Under the pieces are notes generated by a model. The model saw nothing but the letters and a program-made list of their open reading frames with translations. It ran no database searches and was not told the DNA's origin. Positions 52,178 to 59,510 of a DNA stretch of 64,000 bases are shown in pieces; position 1 is the first letter of the stretch; each line of letters opens with the position of its first letter. Source of the stretch: Parasaccharibacter apium. GTDB taxonomy: Bacteria > Pseudomonadota > Alphaproteobacteria > Acetobacterales > Acetobacteraceae. The stretch lies in the NCBI RefSeq assembly GCF_002592045.1, contig NZ_MEJG01000004.1, forward strand, positions 124,001 through 188,000, in the 5' to 3' direction. The position numbers and the translations under genes were made by a program.

Positions 52178-52240
52178 TCTTATCAAGTCCTACCAGAATC
52201 CTAACGAAACATCAAAAAAAGATGCACGCTATCAATCTAC

Positions 52241-53284
52241 TCATAAAACACTAGTATCCGACACGATAGGCGCCGACGAAGAAGCATAATGTACGCGTCC
52301 CCCCGTATGCTGCTCGTGACCGCCCTTGTCGTCAAGCGTTGTATATTCCACACCATTACTTAAACTATGAATATGACGGATTGGCCCCTCATTTCCATAA
52401 GCTTCAATCATGCGAGAATACACAATCGGCCCTGTCACCAATAGCGTCCCATGCCGCCCGCTACCCTGCATATCAGGTTGATAAACACGCAAAAGACACA
52501 TCACCTGGTGGATAATGCGCCGCATAGTCGGATGTCCAGACGCACATATAAGGTAATATTGCTCATACTCCCCGTAGGTCATATGCTGGACTTCAGGATG
52601 TTGGCGCGCTGCATGCCACCAGTGCGATACTAAAAAACGATCATCAGGCCGTGTAATTATGCTTAATGGCGTGGCAATGGCCGTCTTTAAATCCACATAG
52701 ACGCCCCCAATCGCATAAATACACAAATAACGGAAGAGGTCCGCTTTAGCAGCACCATAATCTGGGTGGATGGCCTGATAATAGCTGTAAACTTCTTCGC
52801 TATAATGATCTAAAATGAACTTTTTAATGTCAAAAAAACCACCATCAGACCAATAAAAATATTCATATTCAGCATTTAAATGGAGCAATTGTGCGCGATT
52901 ATCACGGAAAACTTCAGGATAAGTGCCAGGCTCTCCAAAACCGATGCCAATTTGATGAATATTCTTCTCGATCCCCGCATTTAGCGGACGTTCTGGCACT
53001 GGGTCAGGTAGAATAGATGGATCAATCTTTTGAAAAATCGCACTCTTACCAGGGCCAGTAACATGCTCGATGCTCATATCATAGCCAAAGGAGAGGAATC
53101 CCTTCTCCTCATGCCGAAAAACATAGCGCTGTGAGGCTACATCCTGACGGACATAGCCCCTCTCGCGTAATTCTTCCTCCGTTAACGGCTTTGCCTCATC
53201 CTTATCAAACCAAGAACATAAATGCCGCTGCACAATCATCCCATCGCACGAGGCAATATAAGTACCCAAATAGCCAACAAACAT
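52241..53284 (-). CDS. GT32-like glycosyltransferase, copy A
   Basis: 347 residues. The C-terminal two thirds match the GT32 / sugar-binding DXD (Gly_transf_sug) type: IHQIGIGFGEPGTYPEVFRDNR, YEYFYWSDGG, then AKADLFRYLCIYAIGGVYVDLKT. The usual DxD after GGVY reads D-L-K (residues 198-200), as in the paralogue at 56647-57681. The first 90 residues are a separate domain (TYIASCDGMIV, GFLSFGYDMSIEHV) also shared with the paralogue. It starts 4 bases after the unknown-family copy 2, so the two are one translational unit. Acceptor and sugar are unknown. Confidence 0.82.
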   Translation of the reverse strand: MFVGYLGTYIASCDGMIVQRHLCSWFDKDEAKPLTEEELRERGYVRQDVASQRYVFRHEEKGFLSFGYDMSIEHVTGPGKSAIFQKIDPSILPDPVPERPLNAGIEKNIHQIGIGFGEPGTYPEVFRDNRAQLLHLNAEYEYFYWSDGGFFDIKKFILDHYSEEVYSYYQAIHPDYGAAKADLFRYLCIYAIGGVYVDLKTAIATPLSIITRPDDRFLVSHWWHAARQHPEVQHMTYGEYEQYYLICASGHPTMRRIIHQVMCLLRVYQPDMQGSGRHGTLLVTGPIVYSRMIEAYGNEGPIRHIHSLSNGVEYTTLDDKGGHEQHTGGRVHYASSSAPIVSDTSVL

Positions 53285-53288
53285 ATCC

Positions 53289-53942
53289 TCAACCCTCCCC
53301 CACGATCGGTTTCAAACGGGTTGCCGTTATCTCACAACACGACTCGCTATTATGCAAAGGCAAAGACAACGTTATGACATCATGAACGCCTAACCGTCCC
53401 AAGGCTGCAAGAGCTTGCCGACTCTTCATTAAATCAATGCGTAATGTTCCCAATAATGCCGTATACAATTCTGCTGCGCCGGCTTGAGGGAACTCTAATT
53501 GTTTAATTCTCTGACCTGTCGATGATAGATGAACCTCACCGATATCAGGGTCCGTCATAAGGATGAGACCTTGAAACATATCATGCGTAATAGGCAAAAA
53601 ACGCTCCCACTCATTGGCAGCACCAACAAAAAGAGTGTGATTATTACGCACATCAATAGAAAGATACGCCCCGGCCTCATCCTGCAATGTCACAAGGCCG
53701 CTATCCTCGGTGTTTAACACAAGGGCAGGCACCTCTAACGGCACACCGGAGTTCCCCCACCATGTTGGAACAGAAGAGACCGGCAATGGATAGGGCAACG
53801 CCACAAATCCCTTCAACAACATTCCTAATAAAGGAACCCGCGCCAAGCCCCGCCTATACGGCTCGTAACACAACATATGCCCGTAACCATCAAGAAACCA
53901 AACCTTCTCGAACGAGCACAAAAAAGAATTTTTGACAGCCAT
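53289..53942 (-). CDS. Unknown protein, copy 2 of a local three-member family
   Basis: 217 residues, no recognised family. It has the shared features W-x-x-D-x-x-G-H (VWFLDGYGHMLCY), YLSI at residues 93-96 and WERF at 112-115, then a less conserved C-terminal half. No signal peptide is evident. The ATG has AGGG 7 bases upstream. The GT32-like gene begins 4 bases after its stop, mirroring the arrangement of copy 3 with its own GT32 on the other strand; this repeated pairing suggests the small protein works with the transferase. Confidence 0.72.
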   Translation of the reverse strand: MAVKNSFLCSFEKVWFLDGYGHMLCYEPYRRGLARVPLLGMLLKGFVALPYPLPVSSVPTWWGNSGVPLEVPALVLNTEDSGLVTLQDEAGAYLSIDVRNNHTLFVGAANEWERFLPITHDMFQGLILMTDPDIGEVHLSSTGQRIKQLEFPQAGAAELYTALLGTLRIDLMKSRQALAALGRLGVHDVITLSLPLHNSESCCEITATRLKPIVGEG

Positions 53943-54067
53943 TTACAATCCCTGCCCCTCACCTATCGTGCCTCACTATGCTCTTATATGTAAAAGAACA
54001 CAAGGTTAGAAGATAAAAACAACCTTACAAAGGAACTCAATCTTAATATTTATATCTTTTTAAGATG

Positions 54068-55834
54068 TTATTCTTCCAATTCACGCACCTTTCTCTGATA
54101 CAGATCCTTCAGGTATTGCCCCGCTCTAAGATATACTACACGACCGAAATGATCGTATGTGTGAGCTTCTTCCAAAGAATGAATAAACTGATCAAAATTT
54201 ACACACCGTACGTTAGGAAATTCCTCCGATACTTCATACTGCCAAAAAGCCACCGTCGCATGCCGTTCTAATATGCCGGACTCAGGGTATAGATCAGGCA
54301 CTTTAGAGGGAAGTGTAAACAACACAACATCACAATGTGCGGGAACCTTCCGCAAAATTGCCCGCAAATTTTCCTTATGTCGTTCCTCGTCAATCACGCC
54401 TAAGGGACGCAAATTAGCCTTTGCAAAACGGTAATAGCGTAACTCCGAGCGTGGACCGCCCATTCTTAAAAAATCATCTTCATAAAATTGCTGAAAATTC
54501 CCATACGCTACCTGCGGAGGGCAATAAGTCGCTGTATGTTCACTATCTGGCAAACGGTAAATTTGGAAGCCCGCATCTGCCCAAAAGCTAAACACCACCA
54601 ACCCCCATGGGGCCTCTTCTAAAGGTTGCAAAGAAGGGAAAAAATCTTCCGCCTTATAACCACATTGCCTCAGAGCGGTATGCTCACGCTCCCCTCCCTC
54701 CACACTGATACGCACCATGGAGGAATGGTCCCGCCGAATCAAAAAACCATTACGCACCGTATTCGTAAAAACGGTGATATCGCTTGAGCAATCTTTTACA
54801 TAATGCCGAATAGAATCAACATCACAACCACCCCCCATAAGGATAGGATAATCGGCCTGCTGTAGAGGCACAGCCTCGCCCTCTTCATCAAAAGAGGTAA
54901 GCTGCACCCAATCTACCGGAGCTGTGTCTGTAGTCGGGTCGTTTGCCACCTCCCCTTGGACCTCTAAATATGGCTCACCAAGATAGCGGTACACCCATGT
55001 CTCAATATGCATCCCAAGGGTACGGCACGAAAAACAGAAATGAACGAGAAAATTATCCGTGGCATTCTGCACAACGTGGAAAAAACCAACGATGCCATAA
55101 TCACCATAATTATCTCTCACACGGACGACCGCCATATGGTTGAACGTCCCTGTATGTTCGATCATCCGCTCAACATCATAAAGAGCCTCAACTTTATCTT
55201 CTGAAAGCCTCTTTTTTGTAAAGTTAAGCTGATTCGTTCGATTTAGTAATTCTGCAACGCGCTCTTTATGCTCTGTTAAATCATAAATAATTTCAACTTG
55301 TATATTGCTCTTCCGCAAAAAATCATAATCATCAAGCGCAGCATCACCACTTTCATTACGATCTTTATATTTCTGCTCTTGTAGTTTATACTGTTTAAGG
55401 CGTTTTTTCTCTTTATCATCTTTCCCCTTAAAGAGGTCAGACTCTAATATACGCTCTACAAATGTTTCATCCTCCACTTGGATACCAGGACAGGTTTGGC
55501 GCACCTCCTCGCGGTTCGTAGGATTATCATCAATAAACATGACCGTTTCCGGCCGAAGTTGCATCTTCTGAATAATTTCAGCAACGCGTTTGCCTTTGCT
55601 GCTCCAATCGATACTAGGGAACACAAAATGATCCCATATCTCCATGGCTTCAAGCTCGGCTTTTACGGCCTCGAAATCGTTCTTCGAACAAATAGAATTT
55701 AAAATACCGCGTTCCGTTAAGGTCCGTACGATAGCAGCGGCATTACTCTCAGCGATGATTCCTTCTTCAGCGAGCGTTCCTTTCCAAAAGGTCTCATCCA
55801 TATCCCATATTAGCAATCTAACGGCTTCACTCAT
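54068..55834 (-). CDS. FkbH-type HAD protein with GNAT-like and SGNH-like regions
   Basis: 588 residues. An N-terminal HAD-IIIC phosphatase domain carries the nucleophile motif DMDET (D11, D13) and IDDNPTNREE at about 101-110. Next is an N-acyltransferase-like region at about 180-290 (NRTNQLNFTKKRL, DNYGDYGIVGFFHV), as in FkbH proteins that load glyceryl groups onto carriers. From about 330 an SGNH-like domain is suggested by GGGCDVDS near 334-341 and DHFG near 565, though the usual nucleophile position is not a clean GDS. No acyl-carrier gene is nearby. It likely modifies the local glycan with a small acyl group. The ATG at 55834 is the family-like start. Confidence 0.78.
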   Translation of the reverse strand: MSEAVRLLIWDMDETFWKGTLAEEGIIAESNAAAIVRTLTERGILNSICSKNDFEAVKAELEAMEIWDHFVFPSIDWSSKGKRVAEIIQKMQLRPETVMFIDDNPTNREEVRQTCPGIQVEDETFVERILESDLFKGKDDKEKKRLKQYKLQEQKYKDRNESGDAALDDYDFLRKSNIQVEIIYDLTEHKERVAELLNRTNQLNFTKKRLSEDKVEALYDVERMIEHTGTFNHMAVVRVRDNYGDYGIVGFFHVVQNATDNFLVHFCFSCRTLGMHIETWVYRYLGEPYLEVQGEVANDPTTDTAPVDWVQLTSFDEEGEAVPLQQADYPILMGGGCDVDSIRHYVKDCSSDITVFTNTVRNGFLIRRDHSSMVRISVEGGEREHTALRQCGYKAEDFFPSLQPLEEAPWGLVVFSFWADAGFQIYRLPDSEHTATYCPPQVAYGNFQQFYEDDFLRMGGPRSELRYYRFAKANLRPLGVIDEERHKENLRAILRKVPAHCDVVLFTLPSKVPDLYPESGILERHATVAFWQYEVSEEFPNVRCVNFDQFIHSLEEAHTYDHFGRVVYLRAGQYLKDLYQRKVRELEE

Positions 55835-55987
55835 CCACACACCTTAATCAGCTATCAAAGGAGGAATACATCCTCTTTTCTCTATGGTTAACACGTTACA
55901 GTTTTTACATTCTGTGCACTATAAACTTTTTCTCAAGAATGAGGAAATAATCTTATAAAAAAGCACAAAAAGTTCTATAGTTCCTCG

Positions 55988-56629
55988 ATGATTGAGCGAG
56001 ATTTACCTTTTTTTGAGAGAGTTTGGTTCTTCGATTGCTTTGGGCACATCATTAGCTATGCCCCCTCTCAGAGCCGCCTTATACGTACTCCTTTCCAAGG
56101 GACACTTATGAACGGCTTTATTCCTTCTCCCTTTCCTCTCCCGCCACAAGCAGACCTCACATGGTGGAATCTTAACGGAGAACAGCTCCCTGTCGAACCT
56201 CTCATTATGAAAAAAATCCGCAGAGGCTTAGTTAAATTACAAAAAAAAGACGCAAACGAGTTTCTCAGCATTAACCCACGCTCTGATGATCTCGGCTTTG
56301 TAACTGGCGTCAATGCGTGGGAGCAATTTCTCCCCGTGACAGAGCGCATGTTACAAGGTTTAGCCCTCATCAGTGACCCTGATATGAGCCATATTACGGC
56401 CGAAGCATCATCTAAGCAGGTAGGGCATTTCAGCTTTTTGCCTCCTAGCGACAATAAGCCAGGTGGTGGGCGCATTGGGGAGGTCGTGATTAATCTTTAC
56501 GACAACCTACCCAGCCTAGCTGCTTTATCCTCTATAAAAGAAGGCGAAGACCACACAATCTCTTTTACAAATTATGACAATGAGTCTGTCAGCCACTTCA
56601 CCTTATTTTGTCGCTCGGTCAAACCATAA
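55988..56629 (+). CDS. Unknown protein, copy 3 of a local three-member family
   Basis: 213 residues, no recognised family, on the opposite strand to copies 1 and 2. Shared features: W-x-x-D-x-x-G-H (VWFFDCFGHIISY), FLSI at residues 92-95 and WEQF at 111-114. The pattern TWWNLNGEQLPVEPLI aligns with TWWGNSGVPLEVPALV in copy 2, so these two are closer to each other than to copy 1. It is followed after 17 bases by a GT32-like gene, repeating the pairing seen at 53942-52241. The ribosome-binding site is weak. Confidence 0.72.
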   Translation: MIERDLPFFERVWFFDCFGHIISYAPSQSRLIRTPFQGTLMNGFIPSPFPLPPQADLTWWNLNGEQLPVEPLIMKKIRRGLVKLQKKDANEFLSINPRSDDLGFVTGVNAWEQFLPVTERMLQGLALISDPDMSHITAEASSKQVGHFSFLPPSDNKPGGGRIGEVVINLYDNLPSLAALSSIKEGEDHTISFTNYDNESVSHFTLFCRSVKP

Positions 56630-56646
56630 ACTGATGGGCCTACGTC

Positions 56647-57681
56647 ATGTTTCTTAGCCGTCTTAACACCTATATTGCCTGTACTCCACAAGGGCTAAGC
56701 CAACAGCATGTTTGCGCTTATAGCGATGAGAACGCCCTTCCCCCTGCCTCTGAAGGGGACATGACACATCATGGCTATGTGCTCAAAAACATGGGTAACA
56801 ACCAATATGTTTTTACCCATCCAGAGCAAGGGAATCTCATTCTACATCCTGATATGTCCATGACCCATCATAGCGATCTGCTCCATGCAGATAGTTATGT
56901 GCGCATCATTGACCCTACTATACTCCCACCACCTCCCCCCGTTATAGAACCAGCCACGACCATTGCGAAATATATTCATCAAACAGGCAAAGAGGCTGAA
57001 TTCCCCGAATCATTTCGGCATAATCGTGATAATTTGATTCTTCTCAACCCAGATTATGACTTCTGCTATTGGTCCGACCAAGGCGGCCGCGCTATTCATG
57101 ATTTTATAGCGGAGCATTATGGCGACGATGTTTTACGCTATTATAATGCAATAAATCCCCGTTATGGGGCCGCACGGGCTGATCTTTTCCGTTACCTATG
57201 CCTCTACCAGCTCGGCGGTGTGTATCTGGACCTTAAATCGACAATCGTCGTCCCGCTGCACACAATCATTCGGCCTGACGATACAGCCTTATTATCCTTC
57301 TGGCCGCGTGTGGGTACGGAATATCCCGAGATTCAGCATGTTAAATATGCGGGAGAATATCAACAATTCTTCCTCATCTACGCAGCAGGGCACCCTTTAC
57401 TACGACGTATTATTCATCAAACATTATGCAATATTAAACTCTATGATCCCTTTATTCATAGTGTGGGCCTGCAAGGGACGTTCCTGACCACAGGGCCTAT
57501 TATATATTCCCGTATTCTCCACAGCTATCGCACACCGCAAAATGCACGGCTCTTCCATGCGCTAACCAGCGGGGTTGAGTATAATATCTTCTCTCACGAA
57601 GCTCATTACGCCAAAATTGGGCCAACACATTATACGCGCCAAGATACACCGCTCATTATCGAGCCAGAGACGTTACCGTAA
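56647..57681 (+). CDS. GT32-like glycosyltransferase, copy B
   Basis: 344 residues, clear paralogue of the gene at 52241-53284 along its whole length. Family blocks: KYIHQTGKEAEFPESFRHNR, FCYWSDQGG, AARADLFRYLCLYQLGGVYLDLKST. Like copy A it has D-L-K (195-197) where GT32 proteins usually show DxD. GHPLLRRIIHQTL and TTGPIIYSRIL also align with copy A. The N-terminal 90 residues begin MFLSRLNTYIACTPQG. It is co-oriented with unknown-family copy 3 and ends before the tRNA-Arg gene, the right edge of the glycan locus. Confidence 0.82.
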   Translation: MFLSRLNTYIACTPQGLSQQHVCAYSDENALPPASEGDMTHHGYVLKNMGNNQYVFTHPEQGNLILHPDMSMTHHSDLLHADSYVRIIDPTILPPPPPVIEPATTIAKYIHQTGKEAEFPESFRHNRDNLILLNPDYDFCYWSDQGGRAIHDFIAEHYGDDVLRYYNAINPRYGAARADLFRYLCLYQLGGVYLDLKSTIVVPLHTIIRPDDTALLSFWPRVGTEYPEIQHVKYAGEYQQFFLIYAAGHPLLRRIIHQTLCNIKLYDPFIHSVGLQGTFLTTGPIIYSRILHSYRTPQNARLFHALTSGVEYNIFSHEAHYAKIGPTHYTRQDTPLIIEPETLP

Positions 57682-57737
57682 TTACAGAAGAAATGAGGCT
57701 TCAAGCTAAAAATTGCGCACCAAGCCACAATATATGA

Positions 57738-57814
57738 TGGTGCGCCCTGCTGGATTCGAACCAGCGACCCACAGCTTAGAAGGCTGTTGCTCTATCCAGC
57801 TGAGCTAAGGGCGC
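57738..57814 (-). tRNA. tRNA-Arg (anticodon TCT)
   Basis: 77-base cloverleaf on the minus strand: acceptor GCGCCCT, D-arm AGCTCAGCTGGATAGAGC, anticodon loop CTTCTAA (TCT, reading AGA), T-loop GGTTCGAATCC and encoded CCA. Confidence 0.96.
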
Positions 57815-57834
57815 TCTGCCTTTGCTGTGTAACG

Positions 57835-57911
57835 TGGTCGGGGCGCCCGGACTCGAACCGGGGGCCTCCTGTACCCAAAACAGGCGCGCTACCAGGCTGC
57901 GCCACGCCCCG
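57835..57911 (-). tRNA. tRNA-Pro (anticodon TGG)
   Basis: 77-base cloverleaf on the minus strand: acceptor CGGGGCG, anticodon stem CCTGT/ACAGG with loop TTTGGGT (TGG, reading CCA), T-arm CGGTTCGAGTCCG and encoded CCA. It lies 20 bases upstream of tRNA-Arg in the same orientation, so one transcript is likely. Confidence 0.96.
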
Positions 57912-57936
57912 ACGACGTGAGCTACTTCTTAAAGGG

Positions 57937-57956
57937 CCTTGCCCTTTCAGGCAAGG
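57937..57956. terminator. Hairpin downstream of gpt
   Basis: CCTTGCC / GGCAAGG, a perfect 7-base stem with a 6-base loop between the gpt stop and tRNA-Pro. T-runs are weak; it may be a poor terminator or processing structure. Confidence 0.4.
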
Positions 57957-57992
57957 GGGTTTCACCCCAAACAGGTGAGTTTTTTCATAAAA

Positions 57993-58508
57993 TTATACAA
58001 CGGCTCCACGGCTAAGGGGCGGCACAAATTGCGGGGCCATATCCCAGGGGAACAATACCCATGTATCTTGTGCAACTTCCGTTACAAAATGATCCGTATA
58101 AGGCCGCCCATCGGGTTTGGCATAAAGGCAAGCAAATACCGCCTTAGGCAGCATCTCCCGCACATAACGCGCTGTCACACCAGAATCGACAAGGTCATCC
58201 ACAATAAGAAACCCCTCCCCGTCTCCAGCCGCGTCTGCCTCTTTAAGCAGTTTAGGCTCCTGCTGGGTGCCCTCTTCTCCTTCATAACTCACAACCGAGA
58301 CCGTCTCGATCAATCGGCAGCCCAACTCCCGCCCTAAAATTGCAGCAGGAATTAGCCCCCCTCGTGTAATCGCTACGATACCACGAAACGGCCTATATTG
58401 CCGCATCAACTCCGCTGCGAGCAGGCGCGCATCACGATGCAGCTGGTCCCATGTAACCGTTGCGTATTTAATGTTCTGAGAGCCTTGTGTCTGCGCTGCG
58501 CCCGTCAT
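57993..58508 (-). CDS. gpt: Xanthine phosphoribosyltransferase
   Basis: Type I phosphoribosyltransferase, 171 residues, closest in motifs to bacterial Gpt, which salvages xanthine and guanine to XMP and GMP. The PRPP-binding loop is GFLIVDDLVDSGVTARYV at about residues 96-113. ITRGGLIPAAILGRELG is the pyrophosphate-side loop, and the C-terminal WVLFPWD is typical of Gpt. Xanthine versus hypoxanthine preference is inferred from the family. Confidence 0.88.
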   Translation of the reverse strand: MTGAAQTQGSQNIKYATVTWDQLHRDARLLAAELMRQYRPFRGIVAITRGGLIPAAILGRELGCRLIETVSVVSYEGEEGTQQEPKLLKEADAAGDGEGFLIVDDLVDSGVTARYVREMLPKAVFACLYAKPDGRPYTDHFVTEVAQDTWVLFPWDMAPQFVPPLSRGAVV

Positions 58509-58610
58509 GCTGGTTAATGCCTTCCTTATGGCTATCCTCGATGGTCATTCCCTCATACTGCATTGTACGGGAGGGTAGAACTGGTGGATCACATAATTTA
58601 GCGAACATAT

Positions 58611-58642
58611 AAAAAAAGCCCGCACCCCAAAAGGCCGGACTT
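58611..58642 (-). terminator. Terminator after tRNA-Asn copy 1
   Basis: On the minus strand AAGTCCGGC pairs with GCGGGCTT, followed by a run of T. A near-identical element follows tRNA-Asn copy 2. Confidence 0.75.
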
Positions 58643-58654
58643 ACTTAAAAAGGC

Positions 58655-58730
58655 TGGCTCCCGAAGTAGGACTCGAACCTACGACCCAGCGATTAACAGT
58701 CGCTTGCTCTACCAACTGAGCTATTCGGGA
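58655..58730 (-). tRNA. tRNA-Asn (anticodon GTT), copy 1
   Basis: 76-base cloverleaf on the minus strand: acceptor TCCCGAA, anticodon loop CTGTTAA (GTT), T-arm TAGGTTCGAGTCCTA, encoded CCA. Identical in sequence to the copy 207 bases to the right. Confidence 0.97.
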
Positions 58731-58817
58731 TCAGCTGGGAGCTTATCTACCCAAACTCCCCGAATGGGTAAAGGCTTTTTTTCACAATGATGAAAAAACT
58801 TTCGCAGCTTTAAGCAC

Positions 58818-58849
58818 AAAAAAAGCCCGCCCCTTAAAAGGCCGGACTT
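58818..58849 (-). terminator. Terminator after tRNA-Asn copy 2
   Basis: Same hairpin as at 58611-58642 (AAGTCCGGC with GCGGGCTT and a T-run), with small differences in the loop. Each tRNA-Asn is therefore probably its own transcription unit. Confidence 0.75.
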
Positions 58850-58861
58850 ACTTAAAAAAGC

Positions 58862-58937
58862 TGGCTCCCGAAGTAGGACTCGAACCTACGACCCAGCGAT
58901 TAACAGTCGCTTGCTCTACCAACTGAGCTATTCGGGA
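58862..58937 (-). tRNA. tRNA-Asn (anticodon GTT), copy 2
   Basis: 76-base cloverleaf identical to copy 1. The 45 bases on its 3' side, including the terminator, and parts of the 5' flank also match copy 1, showing a tandem duplication. Confidence 0.97.
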
Positions 58938-59021
58938 TCAGCTAGGGCTTATCTAGCGAAACTCAGCCTATGGGTAAAGCCCTATAATACGTTTCTTCCT
59001 CAAGAAAACACTCAACAACAA

Positions 59022-59510
59022 TTAAGACGCAGCAGAATGGCCCCTCTCCAGCTCTTCCCGCCCCTCTGTTGCTAATTGGTCAACGCGCTCATTTTCCTCT
59101 AGCCCTGCATGAGCCTTCACCCAATGCCATTCTATTTTATGGCGTTTCGCAACGTCTAAAATGCGCCGCCATAAATCCATATTCGCTACCGGGTCACCTG
59201 ATGCATTGCGCCAGTTACGACGTACCCACCCTGTATGCCAACGCGTTATGCCATTCTGCAAATAAGCACTATCGGTATAAAGATTCACGATACAAGGTCG
59301 CTTTAGGGCCTCCAAAGCCATAGCGGCAGCGGTAAGTTCCATACGATTATTGGTCGTCTCCGCTTCGCCGCCTTTCATTTCCTTTTCATGCCCTTGATAG
59401 CGCAAAAGTACGCCCCATCCCCCAGGGCCGGGGTTGGGTTTACACCCGCCATCGGTCCAAATATCGACCTCCATAATGGGGGTATCTTCTGCCTCAGCAT
59501 TACGGGACAT
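59022..59510 (-). CDS. rnhA: Ribonuclease HI
   Basis: RNase HI, 162 residues, degrading the RNA strand of RNA-DNA hybrids. Catalytic acids are D20 (IWTDGGCKPNPGPGG), E58 (NNRMELTAA) and D80 (LYTDSAYLQNG), with the last Asp in ENERVDQLA. The start at 59510 lies 11 bases inside thrB; an ATG at 59474 would also preserve the fold. Third gene of ispH-thrB-rnhA. Confidence 0.95.
   Translation of the reverse strand: MSRNAEAEDTPIMEVDIWTDGGCKPNPGPGGWGVLLRYQGHEKEMKGGEAETTNNRMELTAAAMALEALKRPCIVNLYTDSAYLQNGITRWHTGWVRRNWRNASGDPVANMDLWRRILDVAKRHKIEWHWVKAHAGLEENERVDQLATEGREELERGHSAAS

Larger units (their letters stand above)
58611..58970. repeat. Tandem duplication carrying tRNA-Asn
   Basis: Two units about 207 bases apart, each holding terminator, tRNA-Asn and a partly conserved upstream flank (GGGATCAGCT at the tRNA 5' side, then a GGGTAAAG-like stretch). 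tRNA sequences are identical while flanks have drifted, so the duplication is not brand new. Confidence 0.8.

Noticed and set aside
57787-58337. Plus-strand open frames across the tRNA-Arg/tRNA-Pro genes and gpt
   Set aside because: They read through structural RNA genes and opposite a clear phosphoribosyltransferase.
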